From positions 1 to 23,708 of the forward strand of contig JBCCEJ010000089.1 in the NCBI GenBank assembly GCA_039030335.1: a stretch of 23,708 nucleotides of DNA. The letters are read 5' to 3'. The notes below the pieces were generated by a model. That model was given only the letters and a program-made list of their open reading frames with translations. It was not told where the DNA came from and ran no database searches. A program made the translations under genes and the position numbers. Positions 23,464-23,708 of the stretch are shown in pieces; within the stretch, counting starts at the first letter, position 1; each line of letters begins with the position of its first letter. Origin of the DNA: JBCCEJ01 sp039030335 (lineage in GTDB: Bacteria > Pseudomonadota > Gammaproteobacteria > HK1).

Positions 23464-23708
23464 GTGATCGCGCGTGAAGGCCTCGCGCCTGCCAGCGTGT
23501 CGCTGCTGCTGGCAGCATCCGCAGCGGGCTTCGACTCCCTCTATGGGACGCTTGCCGGCGTCGCTTTGACCTGTATCGTGGTGTGGATATTCAACGACGC
23601 AGAACGCGTGACGCCGGCTGTACCGCTGGCACTGTTCGCGCCCGTGGATGGTCGCATGATCCATGCTGACCGCCGCCGCGATCCATGGTTGGAGCGACCG
23701 AGCACGCG
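23464..23708 (+). CDS. Phosphatidylserine decarboxylase-like protein, 3' partial
   Basis: An open frame of 81 complete codons running off the window end. It starts at GTG 23464, immediately after an in-frame TAA, with GGGGA a few bases upstream as ribosome site. The start IAREGLAPASVSLLLAAS and a second hydrophobic segment (TLAGVALTCIVVWIF) form the N-terminal membrane anchor of the short (archaeal-type) phosphatidylserine decarboxylases; WIFNDAERVTP and LFAPVDGRM correspond to the family's FFRDPER and xxPADGRV signatures, followed by DPWLERP. These enzymes make phosphatidylethanolamine and self-cleave near the C-terminus, which is not visible. Such psd genes are known near ilv genes and pssA in proteobacteria. 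The identification is good but rests on the N-terminal third. Confidence 0.75.
   Translation, partial: MIAREGLAPASVSLLLAASAAGFDSLYGTLAGVALTCIVVWIFNDAERVTPAVPLALFAPVDGRMIHADRRRDPWLERPST

Overview
The window is GC-rich chromosomal DNA, densely packed on both strands, with frequent GTG/TTG starts. It most likely comes from a gammaproteobacterium. The evidence is gene order: divergent suhB/trmJ, and purN-purM divergent from a DUF2066 gene that is followed by a PerM-type permease, hda and then wrbA, with proS nearby. These neighbourhoods recur in Pseudomonas-like and Xanthomonas-like genomes. No RNA genes, insertion sequences, phage genes or CRISPR arrays were seen.

Layout. (1) 1-3919, + strand: the end of an operon for a type II secretion/type IV pilus-like machine. 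It holds a GspF/PilC-type platform protein (5' cut by the window edge), a short GspE/PilB-type ATPase, and two large GspG-like pseudopilins joined by 4-base ATGA overlaps. (2) 4078-7272: an accessory stretch with an MFS exporter and a divergent AraC-type regulator, then two small genes (DUF1330, and a protein with a possible STAS-like fold). (3) 7338-9180: suhB and trmJ, diverging. (4) 9249-15405: purM-purN on the minus strand diverging from DUF2066, an AI-2E/PerM permease, hda and an alpha/beta hydrolase on the plus strand. (5) 15622-18513: wrbA, a DUF4398 lipoprotein, and a 517-residue protein with a degenerate PilZ-like C-terminal module. (6) 18571-20800: proS and a DUF4124 periplasmic protein. 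(7) 20801-23708: a structured leader with a sigma70-like promoter, ilvB (ilvI type), ilvN, and the start of a phosphatidylserine decarboxylase-like gene cut by the window end.

How the genes work together. Most are housekeeping: purine synthesis (purM, purN), rRNA/tRNA maturation or modification (suhB, trmJ), tRNA charging (proS), control of DnaA activity (hda), branched-chain amino-acid synthesis (ilvB, ilvN) and membrane lipid synthesis (psd). The less ordinary parts are the compact secretion/pilus-like operon, whose ATPase lacks the usual N-terminal domain and zinc-binding cysteines and whose pseudopilins are about twice the usual size, and the long PilZ-like protein. Neither is proven to be a new system from sequence reading alone.
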